64,000 nucleotides of DNA from Ostrinia nubilalis (lineage: Eukaryota; Arthropoda; Insecta; Lepidoptera; Crambidae). How positions within the stretch are numbered: the stretch's first letter is position 1; every line of letters starts with the position of its first letter. The stretch covers positions 11,151,001-11,215,000 of the forward strand of contig NC_087110.1 of the NCBI RefSeq assembly GCF_963855985.1, written 5' to 3'. This document shows positions 11,470 through 23,648 of the stretch, piece by piece. The position numbers and the translations under genes were made by a program. Below the pieces are notes generated by a model that made no database searches, had not been told where the DNA came from, and saw only the letters and a program-made list of their open reading frames with translations.

Positions 11470-11840
11470 TACTGTTAGGTGAGTAACGGCAACGTTATAA
11501 CGCCGTAACGTTATCGGTTAATAAGTCTGTCCTCTTAAACAAAGTAGCATGTTGTTATGTAAACGACTATTACTGTTAGGTGAGTAACGGTAACGTTATA
11601 ACGGAGTAACGTTATCGGTAAATCTACCCGTATGTGTTCTACAAGATCAATATGATAGAGAAGGCGGCCTAGGCTGCACGCGACTATTACTGTTAGGTGA
11701 GTAACGGTAACGTTATAACGGCGTAACGTTATCGGTAAATCTACCCGTATGTGTTCTACAAGATCAATATCGACATGATAGAGAAGGCGGCCTAGCTTGA
11801 GTAATGGTGACGTTATAACGCCGTACCGCTAACGGTTACT
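11470..11840 (+). repeat. Partial tandem copies of the last Vha44 exon and its flank
   Basis: After the stop at 11452-11454 the block TACCCGTATGTGTTCTACAA..GCGGCCTAG recurs at about 11623-11672 and 11741-11795. It is separated by repeats of GTGAGTAACGGTAACGTTAT. The first copy lacks the ATCGAC codons. All lie in the 3' untranslated region if the first stop is used. Confidence 0.9.
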
Positions 11841-11871
11841 TTCAATATAAAATGTTACAGTGTATTACATC

Positions 11872-11877
11872 AATAAA
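11872..11877 (+). terminator. Polyadenylation signal candidate for Vha44
   Basis: AATAAA, about 420 bp after the stop codon. Other AATAAA hexamers occur further down (12870-12890, 13818), so the 3' UTR may be longer. Confidence 0.5.
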
Positions 11878-12029
11878 GATATTCTATTCTATTGGTGGCA
11901 ATTTGAACTTCGATAGCGCTTCACGGAGTGGGTTGTTTACAAACCAAGAATTGTATTTATTGTAGATAATTTAAAACTCGATTTCATCATTCCTTTGCTG
12001 ACACCAAATACGAAACATGCGATTTTATA

Positions 12030-12295
12030 CAGGGTGTTAGGTAAATGGGTATATGAGCCGACACTAGCCCATGTTAACATGGGCATATAAATGGTATGGT
12101 GAAGTCAGAAATTTGATAGCATCATTTTTTTTTTTTTAATTTTTATACAAAATAAATTTTATAAAATCCGATTTGTATGAAAATTAAAATAATTAAAATG
12201 AAGATATCAATTTTCTGATTTCACCATACCATTTAAATATGCCCATGTTAACATGGGCTAGTGTCGGCTCATATACCCATTTACCTAACACTCTG
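12030..12295. repeat. Foldback MITE, TA-CAGGGTGTTAGG ends
   Basis: Arms of about 100 bp: CAGGGTGTTAGGTAAATGGG.. is mirrored by ..CCCATTTACCTAACACTCTG, with TA on both sides (12028-12029, 12296-12297) and an A/T-rich loop. In a long Vha44 3' UTR it would form a long RNA hairpin. Confidence 0.9.
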
Positions 12296-13816
12296 TATAG
12301 TAACGTTACTGATAACTGTGTTTGTTAAAAATCTTTCCCTGTCTGTTGTGTAAATTGATTGTTTTATTAATTTCAGGTATATATTTGTTACCAGGTTGCG
12401 CATAGCTCTGCCGGAGGCCCTAAGCAATAGTTGCAATCTTCGTTGTACAATATATTGTTTTATTTCACAAATATCAAATTGTAAACACAAATTATATTTT
12501 ACCAAACCCTTGGTTCCCTTGTAAAAAAAATCGTATATTATATATTTCCAATATATTTTTCTATGTACAGATTTTTTGATGTTTTAATAATCTACATTTT
12601 GATTTTTTTGACATTTTAATTTTGTGTGTTAAATATTATGAAGCAGGTTGTTGAAATGGGAGTTTGTCCTGTTTATATGTATGTTATTTATAAATAAATA
12701 AGATGCCATTGAATAGAAGTTGTAACGCAATAATTCTCTGTGTAAAAGCTTTGCTTGAAACTGTTTACAATGAAATTCTTGTAAACGTCACAACGTAATT
12801 TATTTCCAGTATTATTTAGTTGCGTTCGACACAGTAGTTTAATGTATATCAATCCGATGGTAACTGTAAAATAAATGTTCAATAAAATAATTATATTGGA
12901 GTTAATGAAATGCAAAAGCTATGTAAATAAGAACATTCCTCATTTTAACTCGTGTAGTACATAATAAAAATATTATTCAAGTTACTGTTTCTTGTGTGTT
13001 TTATTTGTGTTACCTAAACCATACCATAAGTGCCACTTGTGGTCTAAACTGAATAAATATTTTTTGATTTTGATTTTGATTTTAAAATTACTTCAAAGCG
13101 TAATATTTCTAAGGACCTTGCTTGTATAGCAAGAACCTTAAGCTGTTATGTGGGAGATAGCTCAACCAATTGTGTGGTCTGATCATCTGGCAACTGTTAT
13201 TCCTACCTACTAGTGTACTGATTGATTTCCTTTCCAATAATTTGATAACTTCAATAAATCTTGTATATTTAATGAAAATTCTATAATAAAATCCAAGTCC
13301 CTATAAAACACTAAAAGTTTATTAATTTTAGATTTTCATATTATGAGCACATAACCACCATAACTATGTCTTTACATTTATAACATACCACCACTTCTCC
13401 ACTCTCAAAGGACCTACTTACTAAAGTATTCAGTTTTGCACTATGCTATTGCTGTGCCTGTAATTTCTAACAATTTCAGTCCACATTAACCTGTTCAGCG
13501 CCACGTCAAATACAAAAGCCATCACTCTGACGCCACACTTGATAAATTATTCAGTTTACATAATACTCAATTAGCCTATTACTGCCATCATTTTTAAGGC
13601 AGGTGTATCCGTCGTTGGCGTTGAAAAGGTTAAATTACATAGCAAAGCAGTTTGAAAATCATCGATGGAATCACCATTATTGTATGTGATACATTTATAT
13701 GATGACCTGAAGCACTTGTTTGGAAAAGGAGACATGGAAGGTGTGACAGGAGAAGTAAGTATGTAGTACCTAAGCGTACTTGTGTACATAATTAATATAT
13801 GATAAAATATATTTCT

Positions 13817-13848
13817 AAAATAAAGTTGGTACAATTAAAGCATTTTAT
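13817..13848. terminator. Facing polyadenylation signals
   Basis: AATAAA on the + strand at about 13819 and TTTATT (AATAAA on the - strand) at about 13843 face each other. The second lies about 50 bp after the stop of the - strand gene at 13897-14100. Confidence 0.5.
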
Positions 13849-13896
13849 TTGTATAAACATACACTGGGTAAATTATTTACTAGAATACAGCTAAAA

Positions 13897-14100
13897 TTAC
13901 TCCTTCCACTCGTCGTCGTCTTCTGGAATGTTGTCGGGCTCCAACATTTTATTTAAATTGGAGTCTTCACCATCATTCATCCTGTTGAACAACGAAGTCA
14001 GAAGCTTCTTGTTCAGATGATCTGTTTGACTTATTTCTCGTGTTGGCTGCTCCTGAATTTCTTCTGGGTTTCCCATTACGTTCTTCTCTGGAGTAGGCAT
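13897..14100 (-). CDS. Small acidic protein, 67 aa, unknown function
   Basis: A single open exon from ATG (14098-14100) to TAA. The protein is hydrophilic, with a GN/E/Q-rich first half, a central amphipathic tract (LNKKLLTSLFNRMND) and an acidic end EPDNIPEDDDEWKE. There is no signal peptide or membrane segment. Codon use and the - strand AATAAA about 50 bp downstream look genic. The 5' side holds ATTTTAG about 25 bp before the ATG, so a 5' UTR intron is possible. It is head to head with the ATP synthase gamma gene about 0.8 kb away. I do not recognise the family; a short histone- or complex-binding acidic peptide is one possibility, but that is guesswork. Confidence 0.65.
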   Translation of the reverse strand: MPTPEKNVMGNPEEIQEQPTREISQTDHLNKKLLTSLFNRMNDGEDSNLNKMLEPDNIPEDDDEWKE

Positions 14101-14829
14101 CTTGAAAAGTATACCAAATGCTCTAAAATCTAATTAAATTTTAACAAAAACAAATGAAATTAGTCACTCTTCGCTGTCAGTTTTAGATAGTTCTGCCAAA
14201 AATAAATGCTTGCATATCTGGCCTATTTCGTTTAATTTGGGGTATTTTTAATTTGGCTGGCTTATGAAACGTTCCGTTGCAGGATTATCTGATGGTTTTA
14301 TTTGACGTTTGAGTTTCACTTATAATCTAGTAATTATTTATAGTGTTAATTTACAACAAATACACAATGAATAATAAGAATAACGTTTTGTGATGTGGAC
14401 ACTTATTTTTATTCATACAATCCCTAATATTATTTCTATGAACTAATTAAGTTATGAAAATTCCGCTAAACGAAACATTTCCAAACGTCATCAGTCATCA
14501 CAGATTGCTGCGTTCTGAAAACATTAAAAATTGTTTTTAAAATGTGTAGCTATAATATTTTCCTTGTATCTAAATATTTTCTTAATTTTCGTTTTTCCTT
14601 TAGCATTGATTTTATAGCTTTGATAACAAAGTATTTAATTTTCAGTAGATTTTTTTTACAGCTGAATATATTAACCAAAACGGTGCGTTCACTTATTTTT
14701 TTTTCTGGCATCCCACATCAGACGTTTTCAGCCAGCGACATTTTTCGTCGGCTGGTGATTTTTCTAAAAAAAGCCCACAAAAGTTAGTAATTGCCTTTTA
14801 TTTACGTTAATTTTGCGTTACCAATCAGT

Positions 14830-14980
14830 GCTCAGTTGTTTTTTCGGTGCTCCGTGCTGTACATTACGTGAAAATATTTTGATAACAGCAAGTCCAACCT
14901 TCTTACATAACTTGGGAGTCTGGAGGACATAACCTGTTCATAAATCAATTTTCTCGTTATTTTTCGCAGAAGCCGCAAAA
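14830..14980 (+). promoter_or_regulatory. Promoter/5' UTR region of ATP synthase gamma
   Basis: The stretch ..GGTGCTCCGTGCTGTACATT.. to the start codon at 14981 has the look of a TATA-less housekeeping promoter. TTTTCGCAG at 14961-14969, 11 bp before the ATG, is a probable acceptor of a 5' UTR intron. Confidence 0.4.
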
Positions 14981-17900
14981 ATGCTGGGTCGTTTCGGGCC
15001 GGGTGTGTGCACCCAAGTGGTTGCTGTGGTTAACAACCAGCAGAACCGTAACATGGCCACATTGAAGGCCATTTCTATTCGATTGAAGTCGGTAAAGAAC
15101 ATTCAGAAGATCACCCAGTCTATGAAAATGGTGTCAGCTGCCAAGTGAGTTTCTGGGCGGTTTCAACACTGCTGTAATGTGTGTGAAGTGTCCTTGTAGG
15201 ATTTTGGATAAGGATGATCAAAACCATGTAACTAGCCAGTAAGATACGTTGTCACCACATAGGAGTATAAAAAAAAACAAATTAGGTATGCTTTGTTACT
15301 GGCTGAATAGGTTTTGAATTGGAACTTCTATGGAATGCCTAGTTTTGACATTTTCACTTGTTAAAAACAGTTGAAGGATATTAATTTATTTATGTTCAGA
15401 ATATGGATACACAGTGAAGCACTTTGGTATAGTGAATCAAGTACCTGCACAATCCCTTTCCTACTTAAAATATTAATTTGTGACAATAAAATTTCAACTG
15501 GGTATTTTGCTGAATGTAGTACAATGTAAGGTGTAGGTAAGGTTTGAATTTTTAACACTAATTAAGTAGAATTTTGGATCTTATAGTTACATAAATTTCA
15601 GTAGATTTAATAGACGTTACTTTTATGTAACAATACCCATTTTTTAAGACAAAATGTGTTTTTTTAGATACACTCGTGCTGAGCGTGACTTGAAGGCCGC
15701 TCGTCCCTATGGCGAGGGTGCTGTGCAGTTTTACGAGAGGGCAGAGGTAAGATTACTCTTCATTTTTCTTCCTTATAAAAGTGTTAATAAGCCAGTGCCC
15801 CGATTACGGTAATTTTTAACGTCTCCAATCCAGACGCGCTTCATCGATTCTGCGATACGATTGGTCGAAACAGCTGACGTTGACTGACAGCCGACTGTTT
15901 TGACCAATCGTATCGAAGAAGCGCGTCTGGATTGTAGACGTTAAAAATTACCGTAATCGGGGCTCTGAATACAATTAGTTGGTGAAGAAACACCCATTAA
16001 AGACTTAACAATTAATAAAAAACATTCCTGATGTACCTAGACTTGCATTTTCAGAGTTATGAAGTTACACCAGTTTAGACTAGTTTGAAACAACACCCTC
16101 GGTGTATCTTTTACAACAAAATGGTTGTGCAGTTATTATTTTTCAACATGAATGTATTCGTCTGCAGGTAGCTGCCCCAGAAGATGAGCCCAAGCAACTG
16201 TATGTTGCTATCACCTCTGACAGAGGTAAGTTATTATATTAGCTTTATTTACTTTCATAGAATTGAGTATTTTTCACTACTCCCCAATAACCAAAGCACA
16301 ACTTTTTTCAAAAGGCGCTGATCATTCTGATCTTAAAAACTTAATCAATTTTAAATCCTACTTATATTATAAATGCGAAAGTTTGGATGTCTGGATGTTT
16401 GTTACTAACTACTGAACGGATTTTGATGAAACTTTACAGTATTATTGTTTATAACCCAGAATAACATATATGCTATAATTTATGACGATCTGTGACAAAC
16501 TAAATTTGCTGCAGGCATTACCTGCAAATTAAGATTTTTGGTTGTATTTTAATTGAAAAAAGTAGTTTAATTAAGTTGACAAAATAGTGATGTCGCTGGC
16601 TAGTATTGCCATACAAAATCTATGGGAGAGTTGACATTTGACAGTTTAAAAAGTACGTCAGTTAGTTATTTATTTATATTAACCGGCAGACAGTGGTGAC
16701 TGAGTTTGTTGCGGCGCTTCTTCTCAGCACTTGCCAAATGTTGGTCTCGAAGCGCTGGTAGGGTAAAAAGATTATGAGACATGTAGAGGCTCCTTAAGAG
16801 CAAAATGACGATTTGTAAGAACTATTTATTAGTCTAAACAAATAAAGAAATTTTGACTTTGACTTTGACAGTTAATTGGTGGTGGCAAATACCCTATTAG
16901 TCATGCTCCTGCAGTGGAGTCTAAATGACCTTGTGATGATCTTCCCAGGTCTTTGCGGCGCGGTGCACACCGGTGTCTCCAAGGTAATCCGACTCCGGCT
17001 TCAGGAGCCTGGCGCGGAGAACATCAAGGTCATCTGCGTGGGCGACAAGTCCCGTGGTATCCTGCAGCGCTTGTATGGGAAGCACATCATCGGTGTGTGC
17101 AACGAGGTGAGCTCAAACCCCCTTATTAATAAACAGTTACACTTGGGATGAACTCTGGACTAAAATGACATTTCCATACTAAATGACAATTTAACTAGGG
17201 TGTAACTTTTATTAAAAAGGGGGAAACTTTTTAAAATTGGATCATGGTCCTAATAATGGACGTTTGGAACTGATATGTATTGAGGTTAGCAAAGAGTAGT
17301 TATAAGTACTACTACTCGGAAATGCGAGTCGTCAAGTTCTAATTGTTTATTACTATGTAAGCATCAGTATCCACAACTCTAATATAGCTTGCCCTGTCAT
17401 CATATCAACAAAAAAATATCGGCTTCTTATTTTGTTTTAATTTTTATGGCATAATCTTATATCAGCTGCTTCTATCTACTAGTGTTGCAAGTCAGCATCT
17501 TAATCTTAGAAACTCGCTCTTCTCGTCCGTGTTTTATAAACTTATGCATGCATGCATAAGTTACGACAAGCAATTGTTGTGCTCAGCAATTGTTGTGCTC
17601 AGTAGTGCTCTCCCTGTTTGGGTGTCCACGGAAGACCAGCGTCGTGGCATTATCTACTGAGATGCTACGACACCATGCTGAGTGGATACCTTTTCAGTAT
17701 CATTGTAATTACCTTCTCATTAAATAATAATAAGTATTGTAAGTGTATTGTCGATGATACTGAATAAACATTTTTTCTTTCTTCTTTCTTTCTTTCTTTC
17801 ATACAAAGCATTGTAGTTTCAACCAGTACAGCGCGCTGCAGCGTCTAACCGTTTATTTATTCAAGACAGTCCCTGCCTTTTTCAAGTCGTTCGAGCCAGA

Positions 17901-20813
17901 TATTAACATAGTCCTTCGAGACGGATATTAACATGGTCCTTCGAGCCAGATATTCACATGGTCCTTCGAGCCGGATATTCACCAGCAACCTCTTTATAAA
18001 CAATCCGTCCCCAGATCGGGCGCCTCCCGCCCACCTTTATCGACGCGTCCAAGATCGCCAGTGGCATCCTGACGTCGGGCTACGACTTCGGCTCCGGCAA
18101 GATCATCTACAACAAGTTCAAGTCCGTCGTGTCGTACATGCAGTCCGATTTGCCGTTGTACAGCCAGAAGGCTGTTGAGGTGAGCTTACGAAAATAGCAG
18201 TTTTAGCATACACACATTATTCTGTAGGGAAAAGACCTTAGAAAATGGCCAGTTGGCTATATGGTGGCTATTTACTTTTTCTTTCTACTCTTATTTTCTA
18301 GTGTCCGACCGAAACTAGTTTTACGACCGAAACCGAAACCGAAAACGAACTTCGGCAACGGTGTCTATTTCGGCCGAAACCGAAACCGAAACCGAAACTT
18401 CCTTACAAGGCTCATATTTTTAGGGAAAAATAAAGAAAACGTTATTATAATCAGTTAGTTAGTCTTTATTGTTTTCTCTTTAAACTGCATTAAAATTGAA
18501 CTTATAAAGCGCCTTTTTACTCTAAAAGGTATCAAATTGTGTATTAAAAAAGAAAAAGAAGGATTTATAGTCTAGATTTTTAGTGTTCCGTAGCCAAATG
18601 GCAAAAAACGGAACCCTTATAGATTCGTCATGTCTGTCTGTCCGTATGTCACAGCCATTTTTTCCGAAACTATAAGAGCTATACTGTTGAATCTTGGTAG
18701 GTAGATGGTATTCTGTGAACCGCATTAAGATTTTTATGCAAAAATAAAAAAAAAATAGATAATAAATATTGGGGGCTCCCAATACTTAGAACTGAAACTC
18801 AAAAATTTTTTTTCATCAAACACATACGTGTGGGGTATCTATGGATAGATCTTCAAAAATGATATCGAGGTTTCGTTAGTATCTACTGTGTACTTGCCAC
18901 TTGGATACCTTGGTGATAAATACTAAAATGAACTTTGAAACTCTGAATCCATAACATTATCACCAATGCACTATAGTCATTACTAACTACCTAACCAATG
19001 TTTGTTTACGTATAGCATTTGCGAACCAAAAATTTTTTTTTGATGTTTACTACCCGCTCTTATGTTATAACGACATAAAACGAGATAAAACTTACCAAAT
19101 TCAAAATAAATCACTCGAAAATTCGCTACCACAACAAAACTAACAGCAAACAAACAAGCGAGCGAATCACGACATTGGCTCTGATCGGATTCATTCACTC
19201 TTTCAACGCGCCGAACATGACCGATAACAGCGCGGAAACTCCCGAATGCACATTCGGTTTCGGTCGTAGTTTCGGCAAGTTTGCCGCCGAAAACGAAACT
19301 AAACCGAAACTCGTGTTTTTACCGAAACTCAACCGAAAACGAAACCGAAACCGAACATTCGGTCGGACACTATTATTTTCCTCATCATTTTTATGGACGC
19401 TAGAAATTAGCACGGATCCAAACTTGACATCAATTGGTAAAACTAGGCAAGTTGCACTTTATGATCGAATCGAAAATCGAATAACTCCATACAAAAAAAT
19501 GACAACTATTTTTCGACTGGTTTATGTTTATAATGTGCGCTTTGTCTAGTCTAGACAAAGCGCACATTATAAACATAAACTCTAGACCCACTGCTATGGT
19601 TAGTCACAAACTGTAGAACAAACACACACTAAGAGGAATTTTCTTGAGTGTAGATTTATATACCTGTGTCGTTTCGTAATACGACCCTGGAATTGATCTA
19701 TGGTTTTTTCAAAATGTTAAAGTATTTAAAATCTGTTTATCTAATATTTTTATCTGTTCAGTTCCAATACTATTTTTTGTTTTTCGGAATGCACGATTCT
19801 GGTTAATTAAGTAACTAAGAGAGGCCCACAGTGTCTTGGCTTTCGACCATAAATAAGATTTTCCCTCAGGTCTGCGCCATCTCTAGTCAGTTATCGATAC
19901 TGTTAAGTACACGATACTGGTTGGTAAAGGAAAGGATTATTTGATATTTTAAGTTACAACTCCTACGTTTTCAATTCCAGGGCGCCCCGAAACTGGCGAC
20001 ATACGATTCTCTGGATGCTGACGTGATCCAATCCTACATGGAGTTCTCGCTCGCTTCCATGGTGTTCTACGCGCTCAAAGAAGGTAACACATGCTTGCTG
20101 CTCTAACATACATACCATCATCATTTCAGCCATAGGACGTCCACTGCTGAACATAGGCCTCCCCCAATGATTTCCACATACATATTGTGGAAATTAATTT
20201 TAATATCTTGCTAGGAGAATGTATTAATTATTATTGGTGTAATATTGGTCAAGAACAGTAAAAGCCGCAGCACACAGTATGCTACTTTTAGTATTGGCGA
20301 TTGGCGATTTTGCCACTGTAACGATGCAGCATCGCGATTTCGCGACATCATTCGTTCGAACGCGGTATCGGAATCACGCGTTTTAGTGACTGCTAACGCT
20401 GTGTTAAGCTTCTTAAGTGCGGTGTGGAATGTGTGGTCATTGCATTCAGCTTCTAAAAAGCGCCGATGCTAAAAGTAGCGTGTGTAGTGTGACTATATAA
20501 TTTTAAGAATTAGTCAAGTCTGTAAAAACAGTTCAATCGAACTGTCAGCTTTTTGATAATAAAAATACAGCAATTACCTACTCGGTGACTAATAATTTAG
20601 CCTCATTATCATTAATGGCAGCTCATTGATATACAATCTTCATTCCCAGGTGCATGCTCCGAACAATCTTCCCGCATGTCTGCCATGGACAACGCTTCCA
20701 AGAACGCTGGAGAGATGATCGACAAACTCACGCTCACCTTCAACAGAACCCGACAGGCTGTCATTACCAGGGAGCTGATCGAAATCATCTCTGGTGCCGC
20801 CGCCTTGAACTAA
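14981..20813 (+). CDS. ATPsyngamma: Mitochondrial ATP synthase subunit gamma, complete (7 coding exons)
   Basis: The gamma subunit is the rotating central shaft of F1 in mitochondrial ATP synthase. Exons: 14981-15144, 15668-15746, 16168-16225, 16949-17106, 18015-18179, 19981-20083 and 20650-20813. All borders are AG/GT and the joined length is 891 bp (296 aa plus TAA), the usual size. The first 25-30 residues look like a mitochondrial transit peptide. The N-terminal rotor helix follows ([20 protein letters not shown]), then the globular part ([48 protein letters not shown]). The conserved C-terminal helix ends [20 protein letters not shown] and [21 protein letters not shown] lies at 21177. 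Its introns carry several MITEs and LINE tails. Identity is firm. Confidence 0.97.
15797..15963. repeat. Foldback MITE in ATP synthase gamma intron
   Basis: Arms of about 60 bp: GCCCCGATTACGGTAATTTT.. is mirrored by ..AAAATTACCGTAATCGGGGC, with a central GACGTTGACTGACAG loop. Nearly perfect, so young or conserved. Confidence 0.85.
16366..16600 (+). mobile_element. Helitron 5' fragment (non-autonomous)
   Basis: It begins TCCTACTTATATTATAAATG followed by GCGAAAGTTTGGATGTCTGG, the usual start of non-autonomous Helitrons in Lepidoptera; the 3' CTAG end is missing. Confidence 0.45.
16668..16872 (+). repeat. LINE 3' tail with (TTTGAC)n, copy 1
   Basis: A block from TATTAACCGGCAGACAGTGG through AATAAAGAAATTTTGACTTT and TTTGAC repeats; the same block occurs at 43400-43600, almost identical. 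Confidence 0.75.
17615..17800 (+). repeat. Retroelement 3' tail (GAAGACCAGCGTCGTGG type) with TTTC run
   Basis: It shares CCACGGAAGACCAGCGTCGT, ATGCTGAGTGGATACC and the GAATAAA-T tail with 31597-31745; it ends in a CTTT microsatellite. Confidence 0.6.
18299..19372. repeat. hAT-type MITE, 1074 bp, with CCGAAAC subterminal repeats
   Basis: Inverted termini TAGTGTCCGACCGAA at both ends and a perfect 8-bp target duplication TTATTTTC (18291-18298 and 19373-19380). CCGAAAC(C) repeats cluster at both ends, pointing inward as complements. The middle holds another common lepidopteran fragment (GTTCCGTAGCCAAATGGC.., 18585-18780). Part of an ATP synthase gamma intron. Confidence 0.9.
19520..19580. repeat. 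Perfect 61-bp palindrome
   Basis: 30-bp arms (from GTTTATGTTTATAATGTGCG to its complement) around a single T at 19550, without a mismatch. Confidence 0.95.
20129..20186 (-). mobile_element. RTE LINE 3' end fragment
   Basis: CATCATCATTTCAGCCATAGG then ACGTCCACTGCTGAACATAG: complement of the standard 3' end of the RTE LINE family found all through the INCENP gene. Confidence 0.8.
20259..20495. repeat. MITE with GCAGCACACA / TGTGTAGTGTGAC ends
   Basis: The left CACAGTATGCTACTTTTAG is mirrored at the right by CTAAAAGTAGCGTGTGTAG; the interior is without coding signal. Confidence 0.55.
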
Positions 20814-21176
20814 ACATCCGGCTCGAAGGACCAAAAACTGACATTTTGGATTTACGTTCTTTTTGGATGGGTTATATGGAAACGTCTGGAAATTGTGGGT
20901 GTTTATTGAATTGGTCCTTCAGTTACATTCTCAACGATATTTATTCTATTCTACATACTGCCGGTTCAAGTCTGCCGACATTCCGATATGAGTGTTTGGA
21001 GGGTATCCGTAAAACACGCAATACTCGACACTGGCTTTAACACCTTTACCGATATTCTGGGACACTCGTATTTATATGTAAATTGTATCAAAATTAAATA
21101 TTCTCGATGGCGAGTTGTTATGAACTAGATAATGTACAACTGAAACCGATTATGTAAGGATGCAGTGGTATTTAGC

Positions 21177-21182
21177 AATAAA
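21177..21182 (+). terminator. Polyadenylation signal of ATP synthase gamma
   Basis: AATAAA about 365 bp after the stop codon. Confidence 0.7.
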
Positions 21183-21485
21183 GTATTGTTTAGACCAAAT
21201 GTTTCTTTTATTACCTAGTCTTTGCCCTTACAAGTAAAGGTCATAGCAGACTTATCAACTCGGAAATGGATCAACACCTTTCGCGCGCTGTCAATCGGAG
21301 GCGTTTACATTAAGGTGCGGATAAACTCCATACTGCAAGAATTTCTTACAAATAATACTGATTGCCGCGATTTGATACGGTTTCGATCCCTTTCCGGGTT
21401 TTTAAGTGTGCTACGTCTTTTGACTGCAGTGTCACTCGTAAAAAATAAGGTGGTACAGAAACTCAAAAATACTAGATGTAAAATT

Positions 21486-22877
21486 TTTATTTTCTAACTT
21501 ACAATCCATAACAGTCTTAGCGTTAAAACATTATTCTATAACTGTGTAGCACACAAAATTTACTATTGCTTTTAAGGCTATACAGTATGCATGCTTGCTC
21601 AAGTTTATACATGCCGAATAGCAGCATGATCTTTTAGCAAAAACAGTCTAAAATTACAAAGACATGCTTACTAGTGTTGATTTGTCGTTAGTTTTTGAGC
21701 AAACTTTTATATTATTGCTAGCATGGTTTTATACCAATTTTGTGTCAAATAAGTAATTCTAAACATGCCTCTATTTCAAGACTACACAATATTAACATTA
21801 TTTATCATACTTCGGGATTGTGACAGGCAGGTTTTAAATTCATACAGTCAACGGCAAAATTATGTGAACACATTTACTTTTTATTTAAATTCTCTTTAGA
21901 GAGAAATCTGTCGTCCGTATTCACAAACATTACTATGAGGTTTCACAGTGCGCGTGGACGCACAGGGTGACACACGAACCAATCACAAAGCTCTATTCAA
22001 CGCTGTGCGTTTGATTTTCTGCTTCACTTAAGCAAGCATCGTTTGTGTACGGGCGCGTGTTTGATGAAAGAAAAACCCCGTTTTTCCTTTACGTTTTCAT
22101 TACATTTGTTGGCATAACGTAAAAGTGTCTTCATAATTTCACAAAAAACTGTATAGCTAGACAGTGGTATAGCCCAGTCTAATAAATAGACTTTATTCGA
22201 ACAATACTTAGAGTCATGTTTGTTCACAATACTTTAATAGCTGTTAAAATAGTGCCAAAGTATAAGATTTATCACTAAACCTAGTTTAGCAATTTTAGCA
22301 GACATCAAAATTGGTACCATGTCTAAATCTTTAATAGTAAATTCTAACCTGTCACTTTTATATCCCAACAGCATTCAACTATACAATAAAAATACATGGG
22401 TTAACGTTATATATTAAATCTATAAGGTCACTTACTTTAAGGCTTCCTTTCGCTTGTGTGGTGTTAAAATCCTTTGAAACTACTGCTTGAAATATCAAAC
22501 ATTTTACTAAAAATATTTTTAAAAACTACCAATTTTCAATAAACGGAGGTAAACAATAAAAACGGAATAAGTTTTAACAGCCGAGAACTAAAAAACAAAA
22601 TGAATGGCAGATGATAATATTTACATTAAAATGTGATGATTTTTGCAAAAACAAATCGTTGCAGTATATTATTTTCTAAAGGAATGTAGCCTAACAGCAA
22701 CGGCTACGTATAATACTCATGATTGCATTATATTATAAACATAATAAGTTTAATAAAGTTATATTTACAAGACAGGCCGCCAGCGACATTGTGTATTCCC
22801 GAAAAGTGAGGAGTGATTACCTGAAACAAGTAAAATAAGTTAAATAACGAAAATCGACTAGTTGCAAGATAAGAGAG
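21486..22877. other. AT-rich stretch without recognised gene; candidate INCENP 3' UTR
   Basis: I see no coding exon. 21225-21430 resembles a repeat also at 30470-30650 and 33735-33800 (GACTTATCAACTCGGAAA.. block). TTTATT at 21486-21491 (AATAAA on the - strand) could end the INCENP transcript just before meeting the ATP synthase gamma poly(A) site. This is an inference from the fact that the INCENP stop codons are each followed by a splice donor. Confidence 0.3.
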
Positions 22878-22904
22878 TTGAATTGTAATTATTTTATTGC
22901 TAGA

Positions 22905-23165
22905 CCCCCTAACCCTGTAACATTAGATTCTATAATTGGTGCGGCTAGAAGGATGCGGCAATGGGCAGGGCACATAGCACGCAGAACTGACGGTCGATGG
23001 GGCAGCAAGGTTCTGGAGTGGAGGCTACGTACCGGCAAGCGTAGCGTGGGACTTCCATCACAAGATGGACAGATGACCTTATAAAGGCGTTGAATGCAGG
23101 CCGCTGTCAACCAGCCAATCTGTCTTAAGAAAGGCCTATGCTCCGCAGAGGACGTCCTATGGCTG
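22905..23165 (+). mobile_element. RTE LINE 3' end, 5'-truncated
   Basis: Contains the C-terminal coding block of RTE ORF2 (WAGHIARRTDGRWGSKVLEW, then frameshifts) and the end AGAGGACGTCCTATGGCTGA. Confidence 0.8.
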
Positions 23166-23648
23166 AAAAATTACTTACACTATTGATTTGCGACCGGTGG
23201 CGCCATGATGGTTTCCTTAAGGATTCAAGCTACTTATACCCCTCGTGTACATAGCTGTCTGATGTCCACGAAGATGTGATGAAGCTTCTGTGACCACTGG
23301 TTGAGAACCACTAAGGGACTCCCACATTAGCGTCTTTCAAGAGCGACGCCCATTATGCCGAATCGATATGCTATTGACGCTGCGCGGGCGCTGGCGACAC
23401 TATGACACTTAAAAGTGTGAAGGGGTTCCTTGTATGCTACTTTCGCTATCAACCGTTGTCTTAAGAAAAACCTGTGGATGTTTGTGGCTGAAATATTGAG
23501 TGGCTGTCGAAAAAGCAACAGCGAAGTGAAGAGGTTGCGTTAATTGTCCGGAAAAACGTTGCGTTGTGAGACTACGACACTTGAAAGACACTAGTGAGGT
23601 TAGTTCTTTATACCCCAAGTACCCAATTAAAGTCCCAAGCTACTCACG

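Noticed and set aside
14542..14787. 81-aa ORF rich in F and I
   Set aside because: Low-complexity AT-rich translation without splice or poly(A) context, upstream of the ATP synthase gamma promoter.
19175..19549. 124-aa ORF
   Set aside because: It lies over the CCGAAAC repeats of a hAT MITE and its target flank.
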